A stretch of DNA of 64,000 bases from Steromphala cineraria (lineage: Eukaryota; Mollusca; Gastropoda; Trochida; Trochidae), in assembly GCA_916613615.1 (NCBI GenBank), contig OU744734.1, positions 35,036,801 through 35,100,800 of the forward strand. The letters are read 5' to 3'. The notes beneath the pieces were generated by a model. The model saw nothing but the letters and a program-made list of their open reading frames with translations. It was not told where the DNA came from and did no database searches. Positions 23,134 through 35,122 of this stretch are shown one piece after another. Each line of letters opens with the position of its first letter. Within the stretch, counting starts at the first letter, position 1. The position numbers and the translations under genes are program-made.

Positions 23134-26100
23134 AAGCAAGGGGAGATAACTCCCGAATCCAACATGCCCATATCTTTCAGCAAACAGGAAATCCATGATT
23201 GAACAAGGACGTTGATGTCTAATTGTACCAATCTTCATGTGTTTGCCACGCTGAGTTATGAAAGTTTTTTTAAAACTGTGTGGACTTTGCTTACAATTGT
23301 TGCACAAGTGGGCTTTGATGTGAAGAAGTTGTGAATATTACCTTTTGAAAGCTTGTATGATCGATTCAACTATATTCCCACTTAGCTTTTTCTAATACTC
23401 ACATGGTTAACCACAAGGCTTTTGCCCAGCTGACAGAGATGTAAGTTTTTTGTCTTGAAAGAGAAAAGAATACCTCTAATTACCTCTCCCTGTCATACCC
23501 CAATGCCAAGTGATACAGTGTGTGTTTTGGAAATAATATTAGTTATAAATTATTTTGTATTCAAGAAGTCCCGACTTTCCTTGTATATTGCCATTAAATG
23601 CTTATTAGTATAGTTATGGATATTGTGACAAAATAAGGATTAAGTTATGATATTTATGTTAAAATAAAAACTGTTTTGAACTGACAAAGGGATTTGGTCA
23701 AACATACTCTTGAAACATTACAGACAATGAAACACTTTGGGCCAGGTTAAATTGATTGTAGTAAATAAATGTATATGGAACATATCATCTTTAGATTTGT
23801 CACATGTATAAGACAGTTGCTATTTTTTGTGACCAAAATATCATTCATTTGGCATAATGTTAGTAAAATAAAAGAGGAGTTGAACTTAATCAATATGTAT
23901 TAAATGCATGTTTTGTAACAAAGGAACTTTATTCTGTCAGTTCAGTAAGAATCACTGGTATTAATCTGTGGATGACCATTTATCAACGTAGATACTAGAA
24001 TGATTCAAATTAAATCACCAAAATCTTTCAAAGAGAAACTTTGTTCTCTTTTTGTTAAAATTTAAGAGTATGTGTTTGACATTATAAATTAAAAATAATT
24101 TTCGTCACAAAAGCTGCTGTATTCTGTGATGCTTTCAGTAAAGGAAACGGGAATATACTTGAATCGATAATATTAACATTTTGTATGCTGTATTTGAATA
24201 AGAATGGTGTATTTTGTTGTATTTACAATAACTCTTTACCAACATTATCAAAGTTTTTCAATGAATATTTTTATTGTATACATATTTCAGCATAATCTGT
24301 ATGAATCTTCTTTTATGAACTTTTTTGCACTAAACCAGTTTGTTGGAAATGTATCTCAAAATACATGTCTTTGTTGTTTATCGTTAAAATGTTTATTTGT
24401 TGCCAGAATTTAATTTCTTAGATTTTTTTTTAGTTGACAATCACTTCAAAATGTCAAATTTTATGACAGATAAAATAAAGTTATTAAAATTGAAAGTATT
24501 TGAGATCACTTTAATTAGTGGTCAACAAAGTTTAAGAGAGACTTAAAATAAAATTCTGCCCTATATCAATCTATGAATATATATATATCTATCAACTTGT
24601 TATGTCCCTTGTTTGTATATTTGTATATTTGTTTCTTTTTTCATATTTTATTGCATGGAATAATCAAATATCTCTTCTCACATAATCTCAACACCTCTGT
24701 GTAAAATATCTCATTTTGTTCATATTTTCAAGAAGTGAGTTACTAAAATGTGTCTTAATCAGTTATTTGTTGGGGAAATTGTTGCAATAAAAAGTGATTT
24801 ATTTATTGTCCCAAAATAGGTTCCGCTTATTGTAACAAAATTGCTGTCGTATCTTGTAGCGAAATTGGTTTATTTTAGTACTAAAATTTCCTATCCCGAA
24901 AGCAAAATTGGTTGCACTTACTGTAATAAAATTTGTAAGATTTATAGTAACAATATCCATTGAAGGTAACATTATTGGTTCCAAAAGTTACTTCCTAAGT
25001 TCTGAGCAAAATCTTTCCAATAATTGCAATATTGGTACCATCTGTAGTGACAACATTGATTCCTTTTATGGTAGAAAATTAATTTCATTTGTATGACACT
25101 TCAGCACTATTTTGTAAGGAAATAAAGGCATGACATGGTGAAATAATAATCATTTATAGCAGGATTAAACTTCAATAATTTACAGATGTTTACACAAAAG
25201 AGACCAACTTATTCTACAAATACACTTCAGAGAATCTAGTTTAGGAATGAAATAATCACTTGTCAAAAAATGTATTTTGGATGGAGAAATACAAAATTAT
25301 GAACAAAATAAATATCAAAAGGAATATGCTACGATGCCTTTAAGACTGTATTCTTTACTATGTGATATGTTCAATTGTGTCTAACTAATATTGTATAGTG
25401 AACTATGTATATACATTTCATGTACAAATAGATGTAAACCAATTAGTATAAGACTAAGAATTAGATTATCATGTGTAATGCAAATTTGTTCATTGAATGC
25501 ATGTGATTTTTTATTCAGAAATTAATATTTGTTATTTTGTATAAATATATGATGTGTATATATTGATTGTGGTAACTGTGAATTTAATATCAAAAGGTTT
25601 TTTTTTCAATTCTGTTTAAACAATGAAATGTTAATCCCTTGTTTTGAAATCCAGTGAGAGCCTATGTTATTATCCTCTGTAGAGTCTATAAAATGTTATA
25701 ATCTCGATTTTGCTTTCATCGAATATCAGGATTTGTATTTCACAAATCATTCAATTTGGCTTGAAAAGTCAGTAACAGGTCTATGGTTTATTATATACTG
25801 AACAATAAAATTAAGGACCATTGGATATTTTGCAATTTTTAAAATGCCTTTTTTGTTAAATTGCAGTTAATTAATATTGTTAGAATTTTATTGTCAGAAG
25901 AAAATAATCATCCACTAAGTAATATATGTTAAGACATTTTGTCAATTTTTTTTCAATTTACAGGTAAAATAATTTTATTTGTTACGATGTTTTTTTTGTG
26001 TTGATTCTTTACTGAATTTTCATGAACATCATTCATGGTTATTTGAGCAGTATTATCAAGCGCAAAGACCACCTTGCTTATGAAGAGTTTCAGGGATTTC

Positions 26101-26471
26101 AAAAATATATAATTAAAATGTATTTGGTTTCATTTAACAAGATTAAATGGCAAAGTGAATATATTGTTAGGTCTTAAGTATTTATTTTGATACTTATCTA
26201 TAGTTAAAATAATCATATGTGTTGATAAGAAATATATTATATTGAATTTTAAGAATGTATATCCAATTATATCTATAGTTGTAGTAATAGACAAAGAGTT
26301 TATTTATGTTAAAATGATAAAAATGAATATTTAGTATTTTGTAAATATGTCGTTGACCTAGTTTTATCAGATATCTTTGTATGTAACTTTGAGAGGGCAC
26401 TACACCATATAGTGTAGACAATAAATAGGGGAGACGAAAACAATATTTTGTTTACAGATGGTACAGGTTTG
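23134..26471 (+). other. Probable 3' UTR then AT-rich intergenic DNA
   Basis: After the TGA the sequence contains a GGGAGATAACTC mollusc-type fragment (23142-23153) and no further exon. Possible poly(A) signals are AATAAA at 23867-23872 and 24474-24479, the latter followed by an AT-rich stretch. Short motif repetition occurs at 24800-25080 (recurrent ACAAAATTG / TAACAATAT words). I cannot fix the transcript end. Confidence 0.4.
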
Positions 26472-26474
26472 TTA

Positions 26475-27268
26475 GGCCCATTCCACACTGCGTCCGATTT
26501 TCCGTGCATTGCGTCAAAAAAACGCACTCCCGTTAATTTATCATAGGGCTTTCACACTATGTGCAAATTTGAAATGCCTTGCGATTGAAGTAAATCATTT
26601 ACCTATATTTTAACCATCGCATGTGACGACGCAAGGGAAATCATTGATGACGTCATATTTTGAGGGTAATTTCCACTTCGTTGCTTTTGTGACTGGTCAT
26701 AACTGTACGTGTTTTTGTTTGAATAATCCATATAAATAATATACTGTCTTAACTTGTCTATTAATTCAAAGGAAACTTCTCCCTAGAACAAAGGGGTATG
26801 AATAGGAATTTCAAACATCTCGGTGGCATCACTGTTAAGCTCACTTGAAACAAGGTTTAAAGGGGGTCTGCAACCCTGAATTTTTAACTTCCAGAGTTTT
26901 ATTAGCAGGGCCCCGTAAGAGTCGAAAATGCTTGGTAGGGACCAAATTGTTTGGTTTTGATCGCTTACAGCAGAAAGCCAGTACCAAGTTTGTTTTATGT
27001 GACATCCCTTACCCGTCTGGATGCTCCCATCAACGATGGTCAATTAGGTTTCACAAACTAGGTTGCAGACCCCCTTTAACATCCATTCTTTCTTCCTCCT
27101 CTTCTTCAAACAACATTGCTATGTCACCATGTTGTTTTAACACAAATATACGTGGTCTAATCTAGATATGGACTTTTATGGGACGCATGTTGACGCATCT
27201 AGTGTGAACGGCAAATCGCATTAATCAACGCATGCGTCCAAAACATCGGACTTGGTGTGGAACAGGCC
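26475..27268. mobile_element. TTA-target TIR element (PIF/Harbinger-like) with a nested MITE
   Basis: Left: TTA (26472-26474), then GGCCCATTCCACACTGCGTC. Right: GACTTGGTGTGGAACAGGCC, then TTA (27269-27271). The arms match imperfectly for about 45 bp (CCACAC, GTCCGAT, GCATGCGT blocks). The 3-bp TTA duplication and GG-starting ends suit PIF/Harbinger MITEs. A 215-bp TTAA-type MITE sits inside (26861-27075). The open frames here are not gene-like. Confidence 0.7.
26861..27075. mobile_element. TTAA-target MITE, 215 bp, nested
   Basis: TTAA (26857-26860), then AGGGGGTCTGCAACC; at the other end GGTTGCAGACCCCCT, then TTAA (27076-27079). The 15-bp inverted ends are perfect. It shares the TTAAAGGGG start with the 355-bp family, but the internal sequence is unrelated. 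The interior holds an open reading stretch without recognisable protein similarity. Confidence 0.8.
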
Positions 27269-27834
27269 TTAGTAGGATATTCAAATCATTAATCATTACT
27301 TATCAATGTATATTATTTCAAGATCTGCCTGCTATTTTTAAGAGGTATTCACTAACAATTAGCAATATGGGATTGGTGTTTTGTATTTTGGTACATTTGT
27401 ATGATATAATTAAACAAGAGAGTCTCTTTTTCTAGTTAAATTTCTTTGGTTTTATTGCCGCTTCTTAAAAATAAATATTTTGTAAAAGTGGGACTTGTGT
27501 ATACTACTCGAAACAAGTAAAGGAACATTCAAGTAGTACACTTTCTTATGGTAGTAATTTTCAACATCTGAACTACAGAGAGGGCATATTCTTAAAAAAT
27601 AATAAATATTTGACCACCTTTCTTCATTTACTTTTAACCATAATGAACTGCTCATAATATGTGTTTTAAGGAAATCTTGAAAATGTTCCTATATTTCTTT
27701 TGAAAAGTATGATTATGACAAAGAAATTTCATTTCAGCTTTAATGTCTGGAATCATTAATGCAAAAAACCGTAACATATTCTGATTTATGTTTCTTTGTT
27801 GAATTGTTTTAAAGTGTTTGTTTATAGACAACTA

Positions 27835-28174
27835 CCGTATTCGTCCTATTAAGCGCCCCCTCCCTAATAAGCGCCCCCTATTACAAATTTCCATATAACA
27901 GAGCGCCCCCTCCCCCCTCCCCTTCATACGTAAAATGGCCTAACTCTACTGCTTTTCCAATAGTTTTTATTTATCCGGGCCTGTGAATGTGTAGTTGCAC
28001 TGAATTTCAACGATCGACCTACTTTCATTCTCGTTCAGAATCCCGACAAGTGCTAGTTTAGCTTGTCTATAACGTATTCCTAATTAGCGCCCCCCTTTCT
28101 GGGGTATCCTAATAAGCGCCCCCTTTGGATTTTTTAAAGCTAAGCGCCTGGGGCGCTTAATAGGACGAATACAG
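27835..28174. mobile_element. TA-target MITE with GCGCCCCC termini (mariner-like)
   Basis: TA, then CCGTATTCGTCCTATTAAGC and GCCCCC; at the other end GGGGCGCTTAATAGGACGAA and TACAG, then TA. Arms of about 27 bp match except for one transition near the tip. The word TAATAAGCGCCCCC recurs internally (27862 and 28110). The TA duplication points to the Tc1/mariner group; the element is non-coding. Confidence 0.8.
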
Positions 28175-28179
28175 TATCT

Positions 28180-29569
28180 TATTTATTCAAGGATTAAATG
28201 GATAATGAACATCAATGGTTATGACTAACAAAAATTGCATTTTGGTTTAGAATTACTTGTTCCTTAGCTCCCATAAACGATTGTTAAATTGATTAATCAA
28301 ATTTCACCAGTTCACATATTGATGGAGATTAAAATTCACAGAATCTCTTGTGTATAAATGTGATATTTTATGACATGGGGAATTATGTAATGTCACTCAC
28401 ATCTTTTTTTCTTTTGTATCAAAAATATGATCATGTATTTGTATTGTAATTGGCATTCCATTTGCATATCACAACATTTTAAATCAGATGCGCATGTATA
28501 ACTTCCCTCTGTACAATTACATTTATGAATCGATCCCTTGAACACTGCTGTTAAAAGTAAATCCATCAAAAATCCTTTTAATTAATTTCCCTTATATTAT
28601 GGTCTTTGCAAATCATTTTTGGTATACAGCAATTTTCTAAATATTAATGTCTATAAAACATGTTTTCAGTTGATTTGAAGTTGTTAACATTTGGTATGTT
28701 GCTTAATAAGAAGTGTTATAGGGTCTATGTCATACACAGAAAATACCATCAAAAGGCAATTTCGATTTTGTTTCTGAAATAATGGGTTATGAAAGTGAAA
28801 TTTGAATGCCTGAACAAAATGTTGATTCCTTTCAAGTATGTAAAAAGAATTAGCTGAAAATTTAGAATGTTGTTTTCAATCATCAGTTATTTAATTGACT
28901 GCTTGATAGTACCAAATGGATACTGATGCATGTATTGAGATAGGTGTTATAGTTAGTAGTTTTTGACCATTTCAAATTGACAAAGGAAATGCCAGATAAA
29001 ATAATCATCAAGAATATTATGATCATTCTATTTGGCTGTTTTTTTTTATCTAGCCCAAAATCACTGTTTTCAAGAATATTACTGTTTACACACAACAAAA
29101 ATATAATCATGACAACCATTGAGTCAGTGTCCCTCAAATCTTTTTTAAGGAGTTATAGATGTTTGAAGACGATTTGTTTAGTCTTTTGTTTCAGAAAGTG
29201 TCTCCCCTTTGGTTTAATCAAATGTACACAATTAGCATGTGAGTAGTATGGAATTATTGAAAAGTATGGTCAACCATTAGATTTTGCCCCTTCACCCTTA
29301 AAATGTACGCCAAGATTATGTTTATATTTGAATTATGCCTGTCTCAAAGTACTTCGTACTTTTAAATGAGATTATTATTTTAGAGACGACCCCCATGTGT
29401 GAGTCTGCGCACTGTAGTCCCTGTTCAGGCTTTGTTCCGGTCACGTGTTCACAAAAACCAATCTGTCTGCATTCGGCAGGAAATAAACCATGTTTTGCAA
29501 AATGTCTGATTGTCTTTATTTGTAGATAGCCCTGGACAGACAGATAAAGTGTTGAGTGCAAACCCCGAG
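28180..29569. other. AT-rich intergenic DNA
   Basis: I see no coding, RNA or clear repeat signal. The overlapping plus and minus open frames at 28883-29246 and 29322-29561 lack codon bias or motifs. Confidence 0.5.
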
Positions 29570-30376
29570 AAGATCTATTTGAGCAAGATAAATGATCTGA
29601 AGTTGTTTAATTCACAAGTACGACACCTTTCATACGCAAACTGTGTGTTTGTCCTCCACGACTAGAAAATGAAGAAAGTCTACTAAGAGAAAGGATCTTA
29701 AGTTATTTAATTCACAATGACGACACCTTTCATAAGCCAACTGTGTTTTTGGTCTCAAAGACTAGAAATGGACCACAATCTACTAAGAGAAAAGATCTTA
29801 AGTTATTTAATTCACAATTACGTACGACACCTTTCATACGCCAACTTTGTGTCTGGTCTCCAAGACTAGAAAAGGACGAAAATCTACCCAGTGAAAATAT
29901 CTCAAGTTTCTCAATTCACAAGTACAACAATTTTCATACGCAAACTGTGTGCATGGTCTCAAAGACTAGAAAAGGACTACAATCTACTAAGAGAAAAGAT
30001 CTTAAATTATTTAATTCACAATGACGACACCTTTCATAAGCCAACTGTGTGTATGGTCTCCAAGACTAGAAAATGACGAAAATCAACTAAGAGAAAAGAT
30101 CTTAAGTTATGAAATTCACAATGACGACACCTTTCATACGCCAACTGTGTGTTTGGTCTTCAAGACTAGAAAAGGACCACAATCTACTGAGAGAAAAGAT
30201 CTTAAGTTATTTACTTCACAATTACGACACCTTTCATACGCCAACTGTGTGCATGGTCTCCAAGACTAGAAAAGGACGAAAATCTACCCAGAGAAAATAT
30301 CTCAAGTTCTTCAATTCACAAGTACAACAATGTTTATTCGCAAACTGTTTGCATGGTTTCCAAGACTAGAAAAAGA
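29570..30376 (+). repeat. 100-bp tandem repeat array, about 8 copies
   Basis: The unit reads AAGATCTTAAGTTATTTAAT, TCACAATGACGACACCTTTC, ATACGCCAACTGTGTGTATG, GTCTCCAAGACTAGAAAAGG, ACGAAAATCTACTAAGAGAA. Units alternate between ACCACAATCTACT and ACGAAAATCTACC types, so a 200-bp higher-order period is likely. The plus-strand frames of 61-93 codons are repeat translations; none has a start or splice context. Confidence 0.92.
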
Positions 30377-30899
30377 CTTTTAGTAAATCGGCAGTAAAGA
30401 TGCGTTAAATGACAATGTTTGAAGGCGTTACCATACGAGGAAATATTTGAAAAACTTCCTCTTCTGGGTTTGAGATTAAGGAGATACACCAGCATAGTAT
30501 ATTTGCAAATCAGAGACCTGTTATATTGAAAGCAAGTCAAATTGAAACGGAACGCTTTTGATATTACTGGTAAATCAACCAGGGTCGAGTATTCATCTCT
30601 TTCATTGTAAAATAAAGATTCGAGGGGCGACATTTTGGAAATTAACATGGTTATAAGGCAGATCTATTGATATACTACAACTTTAACCTCCACAGAACAC
30701 CATCTTCGAACCGGGGGTCATGACTTTACACAAGAAATAACAGTAAAAAGCATCTAAGAAATTAAGTCTTTTTGAGTTACAGAACAAAATGAATTTATCA
30801 AGAAATGTTTGTCCGCTAACTGTCAAAAAACTCTCTCAAAACTTGACTTGACAGGCATTGAAATGGCTTTACAAACAAAACATTAGCATCAACTCGAGT

Positions 30900-30975
30900 T
30901 CTACCCACCCACGCCGCCAATGGCTGCAATATTGCCCAAGCGGCGTAAAACAATAACTCACTCTCTCTACCCACA
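30900..30975 (+). repeat. SINE 3' end fragment (GCGGCGTAAAACAA tail)
   Basis: GCTGCAATATTGCCCAAGCG, then GCGTAAAACAATAACTCACT and CTCTCTACCC. This is the 3' part of a retroposon type common in molluscs whose tail is a CTCAC-like microsatellite. Related, more decayed sequence occurs at 10262-10330, and a full copy in reverse is at 41772-41923. Confidence 0.6.
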
Positions 30976-31107
30976 CAGTGCCAAATTAACGATAGACATA
31001 CTATGAAGAAATCGGGGAATAGCTACAGACAAGCCGAACAGAAAAAGGATATCTGAATTTTATTAGGATAGCAGAGTGTTTGCTTTCGTTCCGCTACCTC
31101 GACTTTT

Positions 31108-31697
31108 TAGCTCATCGGACCTGAAAGGCTCGATGGGCTTACGGCATGACATGGTGAATTTTCAACTTCTCCAGAAGCAAAATGCCTAGAAAGCTGAAAG
31201 GATTATAAATTGTAGCCTTGGTGGCCCTGTGGCCCCTAATTAGGGACACACGGGTCACACTCTCAAAACCTATTTTCATCTTCTTCTCCAGAAGCATAAG
31301 GCTTAGAAAGCTGAAACTTTGCTTGCAGACTCCTTGACTAGTTGGGATTATATTTTCTAGCTTTGTTAGCCCTGTGGCCCATATAAAGGGCCACGACCTT
31401 AACACATATTTTCTTCTCCAGAAGCATAAGTGCTAGAAAGTGCGGACTTCTTGACTAATGAGGATTATAATTTATAGCCTGTGCCCCCACATAAGGGCCT
31501 CACCCTTTTAACCTATTTTCATCTTTTTCTCCAAAAACTTAAGGGCTTAGAATGCTGAAACCTTGTTTATAGACTCCTAAGTTAGATAAGGAGGAATCTA
31601 AATTGTACAGTTGGTGAATCTGTGGCCCCATATTTGCCACGCCCTAAGCAAAATTGATATGAAGCCTGATGAGCTACAGAGCCAATGGCTCTATTTT
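31108..31697 (+). mobile_element. 144-bp-core element, copy 3 (degenerate)
   Basis: Left end TTTTTAGCTCATCGGACCTG, no CCGTCTGTC leader, about three diverged core units with small deletions, and right end GAAGCCTGATGAGCTACAGA then GCCAATGGCTCTATTTTT. It is older than the copy at 21159. Confidence 0.75.
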
Positions 31698-31699
31698 TA

Positions 31700-32963
31700 C
31701 ATTAAGTGAACGAAAAACGCCTTACTTTTAATAATTGTACAAAAAAGTTAAGATATTCTTGAATAGAGTATCCACAAGGCTGGAATAAAGGGAATGTTTG
31801 CGATAAAATTACGGATTTTAACAACATTTGTTTTATCTAATGTTTTATCATTTTTCTTTAAAACGATCGATGCTCGAATGAAGACATACATGGCTTGTAT
31901 AATATATGCAATATAAAAAATAAGGATGCACGATTGGTTAGAGGACATGATTAAGATCAAAGTTTTGGATTCAGGTTAAGCCCTTTAAGACATGGAAAGA
32001 AACGAGAAATTCAGAAATTATTTACAAGAACAACTATTTTTTCAATAATTGTTTGCACCTTATTGGAAGAAAAATGTAACCAATCATTGCAGATGGTAAG
32101 GTATTCAATCGACGTTTCGTATACCAATTTTGTCACTCTATTTCAGAAAACAGCCATTACAGTTAGTAAGACAGAAAAAAAAATCAAAAGAAAATAGAGA
32201 AACATTGTTCAAAGTAAATGTAGCAGTTGTTTTCATAAACTTGTCAATCTGGAACACAGCTTTCAAAAAAACAGTATATGACTTTGTATCGTATTTGAAT
32301 GATGTTATAATTTTGCTGTTCAGTATAGACGCATTTTTACAGACCAAATTCTTTCACCACGGGCAAATGTTCATCACTCATATAATTCTCCCCTCTGCAG
32401 ATTGCGATGATCAATTTTTCTTCGTAGTTTGTGATCAGATTGAAAACTTCAAGATTTGCCTTGGCAAACTGAGTATATTTTTTATTCCACACAGTGGCTA
32501 AACAAGACATTCGAGAGAAACCGCGGGCAAATCTGTTAGGGGAGACAACTCCTCCCTTCTTAACGCATATAGCATTCGATCTCTCTTTAAAGGAGCTGAA
32601 GCACACCGGTATGTGCTGTAGTCAAGTAATGAACGATATATAGGTTATCTATTAAGTTATATGGAAAACATCTACGTTATTCGGTTATTATGTTAATCTT
32701 AAAAACGGATGCAATTAAATCCGCATGAATTAGGACATAAAAATAAGAATGTGCATACAGCTAACCTAATATTCAGTCGCCGAAAAATAAAATTTCTCAA
32801 AAGATTGTTTCATTAAAAGTAGAAAATGAGTAAAAAGTAGAAATTTCTATTTCATAATTGTCCATGTAGTTGTTTGACAAATCTAGACTTTCTGTACAAG
32901 AGATTTTGATTACGTCAAAATAGCATTAACTACAGTCTGAGTGCTAGACTATGCGTATAGCCT
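31700..32963. other. Intergenic DNA with open frames on both strands
   Basis: The plus strand is open at 32130-32501 and the minus strand at 32606-32337, then in another frame at 32347-32138. The minus-strand product has a protein-like stretch (FAKANLEVFNLITNYEEK), but no family was recognised and the frames shift. It may be a decayed coding fragment or chance. Confidence 0.25.
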
Positions 32964-32967
32964 TTAA

Positions 32968-33318
32968 AGGGGCAGTAGCACGTTTTTAGGGGGAATAAAA
33001 GGTGATATCAGGAAAATGAAATTAATGGCTCCAATTGAAAGACAATGTATTTAAACAAAATGACGAAATAAATCCAATATAATGTAAAGCTCAGCTCAGC
33101 GATACCTTTTTCTTACACAAAATAAATTAAAGGTGTGCACAAAACAACGGCCGCCAATAGACTTTATGTGAATCTTAATAATTTGTTCTCTTACTATGAA
33201 TGATTGGTTTGTGTAATGACATTTTTGACTATATCAAAATAAAGCATTTTAGCATTAACATACAATTATCAGTGAAAATTGAAAATATAAAAGTTTTAAA
33301 AAACTTGCTACTGCCCCT
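32968..33318. mobile_element. TTAA-target MITE (Kolobok/T2-like), reverse-oriented copy
   Basis: TTAA (32964-32967), AGGGGCAGTAGCACGTTTTT at one end and AAAACTTGCTACTGCCCCT at the other, then TTAA (33319-33322). The internal sequence (for example CCAATTGAAAGACAATGTAT) is the complement of the 15484 copy, so this copy is inverted. It is 351 bp, slightly shorter than the 355-bp copies. Confidence 0.85.
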
Positions 33319-33324
33319 TTAAAG

Positions 33325-34580
33325 CTAAAACGGCAACCGTTAGGTTGCATGCAACATCAATTACTTTATTGTATATACAAAATAAATGAGATGCAGATAT
33401 ACTTATGACGTATACATTTGAATCTTTGTTTTTCGTTTATCAGTATTTCAGTTTATCTAAAAAAAGGAACACATTCCAAGTTCACCCATTTCGACAGTCA
33501 TTTTCCCCCGCTTTGTGCAAACCAAATTTCTCGCTTTTCGGCTGCCCTTGGACAACTTTATTTGTCTCAATTCGTAATTGATTATTGCAAATCGATTAGA
33601 AACAAATATAGCTATTTCATCGCATCAATAGAAAGTAAGTGTAAATGTTCTTCTTTTAAAATCACATCATTTCTGGAGAGGGCTTTTTGACAACTTGTGC
33701 ACACTTTATTGAAATAATAAAACATATACAGCACTTAAAGATGCAACCTGACAAAATATACCAATGTATTTTGGCGGCTTTATGTGATACATTTTCTTAC
33801 ACTGAGATACAAAAGAAAGTATAACACCTCAGTTGGTTTTGTCATTTGAATGATTTCAAATACAAATATCTAATGTATTGAGTCGTTTGACGTCGTTCTC
33901 TAAAACTGACTGATTTAGATAAACGATATATATTCTATGCTAAAATCAACAGAAAGCCTTATTCTTCACACATTTACAACGTTTTAAATATGGTTGTCGG
34001 TTGACATTTACCCCTCCCTGCTGTTACAAAAATATTTTGACATTAACCATACACCACAAATTTCGTTCAAACTACTGCAAATATGTCTTGTGGTGATCAT
34101 GCGATCACCAATAATGTACCCCGTGGATATATATCCCGGAGGTAATGTTGTCTTCGAAGAAGAGTGAAACATTATTGTTTTTATCTATATTGCTTCTGTT
34201 CATGTTATTAGTGTCGATGAATATGTATATGGCCTTTGCCAATGATCATCATTGAACACACGTTCATGTCAATCATTTAAATCTTTGGATCTTATCATTT
34301 TACTAATTAAGGAAATTTTGAATAAACATGTACTTAGTTTGAACAATTAAAATCAAACGTCACTTTAAGGAAACTATGCTTGACGTATTCCATAGGTAAA
34401 GGTCACCTATAAAAACCAAAACAATAAGGATTCTGGTCAAAATTTAGTCTATGAAATATTTTTATAAAATAACTGCCTTTTCATTTATATAATTTTATGT
34501 CTATTTTATCAATCTAGATTTGCTGAATGAGGACCTAGACTGTATAAAATTCTCCTATTTACACCCACTCATGGCGCCGG
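33325..34580. other. AT-rich intergenic DNA
   Basis: No gene is supported. A small palindrome, GGTGATCATGCGATCACC, lies at about 34091-34108, followed by TACCCCGTGGATATATATCC. A loosely similar stretch in the opposite orientation is at 38105-38167. Confidence 0.4.
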
Positions 34581-34593
34581 ATTAGGATTTAGA

Positions 34594-34737
34594 TAGTCTA
34601 ACAATAAGACTCTGAAATGTTGTTTTTTTTAAATAAATCTGAAATTTGGAAAAAAAAGGATGCAAAGGAGACTGAAATTTCTTAAAATTGAGCTCTCAAG
34701 TCATATTATAGACTTGCTTAGGCTTGCAGACAGACTA
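34594..34737 (+). mobile_element. MITE with 9-bp target duplication (MULE-like), copy a
   Basis: The element runs from TAGTCTAACAATAAGACTCT to ATAGACTTGCTTAGGC and CAGACAGACTA. It is flanked by exact 9-bp repeats GGATTTAGA at 34585-34593 and 34738-34746. The terminal hexamers TAGTCT / AGACTA are inverted. Length 144 bp, non-coding. Confidence 0.82.
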
Positions 34738-35122
34738 GGATTTAGACTGTCGATCTCTCAATAGATCACTTTGGATAGACGTGTTAGGACTTAGGAACCA
34801 CGTTGTGACTTTATGATCATAAACATCATCGTAACCTATGTTTGAACCCAAATGTATACTACTATTGCGCAGGCAGATAATAGCCTGTCTCGACACGGAA
34901 TTTGTTATATGAGGGATGATTTGCTTCATTCTGTATTAACAATTTTATGAGGTATTTCGTGGTCTGGACTTCCATGCAGATGTCCCAATAGTTACCAACC
35001 TCCCTTAGCTGGGTAATCGTATCTCATTGTTATAACTGTAGGCTAAACGTACCCTTAGCTCTCAGGCAGCTTAGTGAAATAGGACCTGCACGGTGTCTAT
35101 GTTGTCGTTCAAATGAGCATTA

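Noticed and set aside
29743..30369. Several 61-93-codon frames with VCMVSKTRKG-like repeats
   Set aside because: Translations of the 100-bp tandem array.
5430..30376. CRISPR-like repeat-spacer structure
   Set aside because: The tandem arrays are head-to-tail units without unique spacers, and the genome is eukaryotic.
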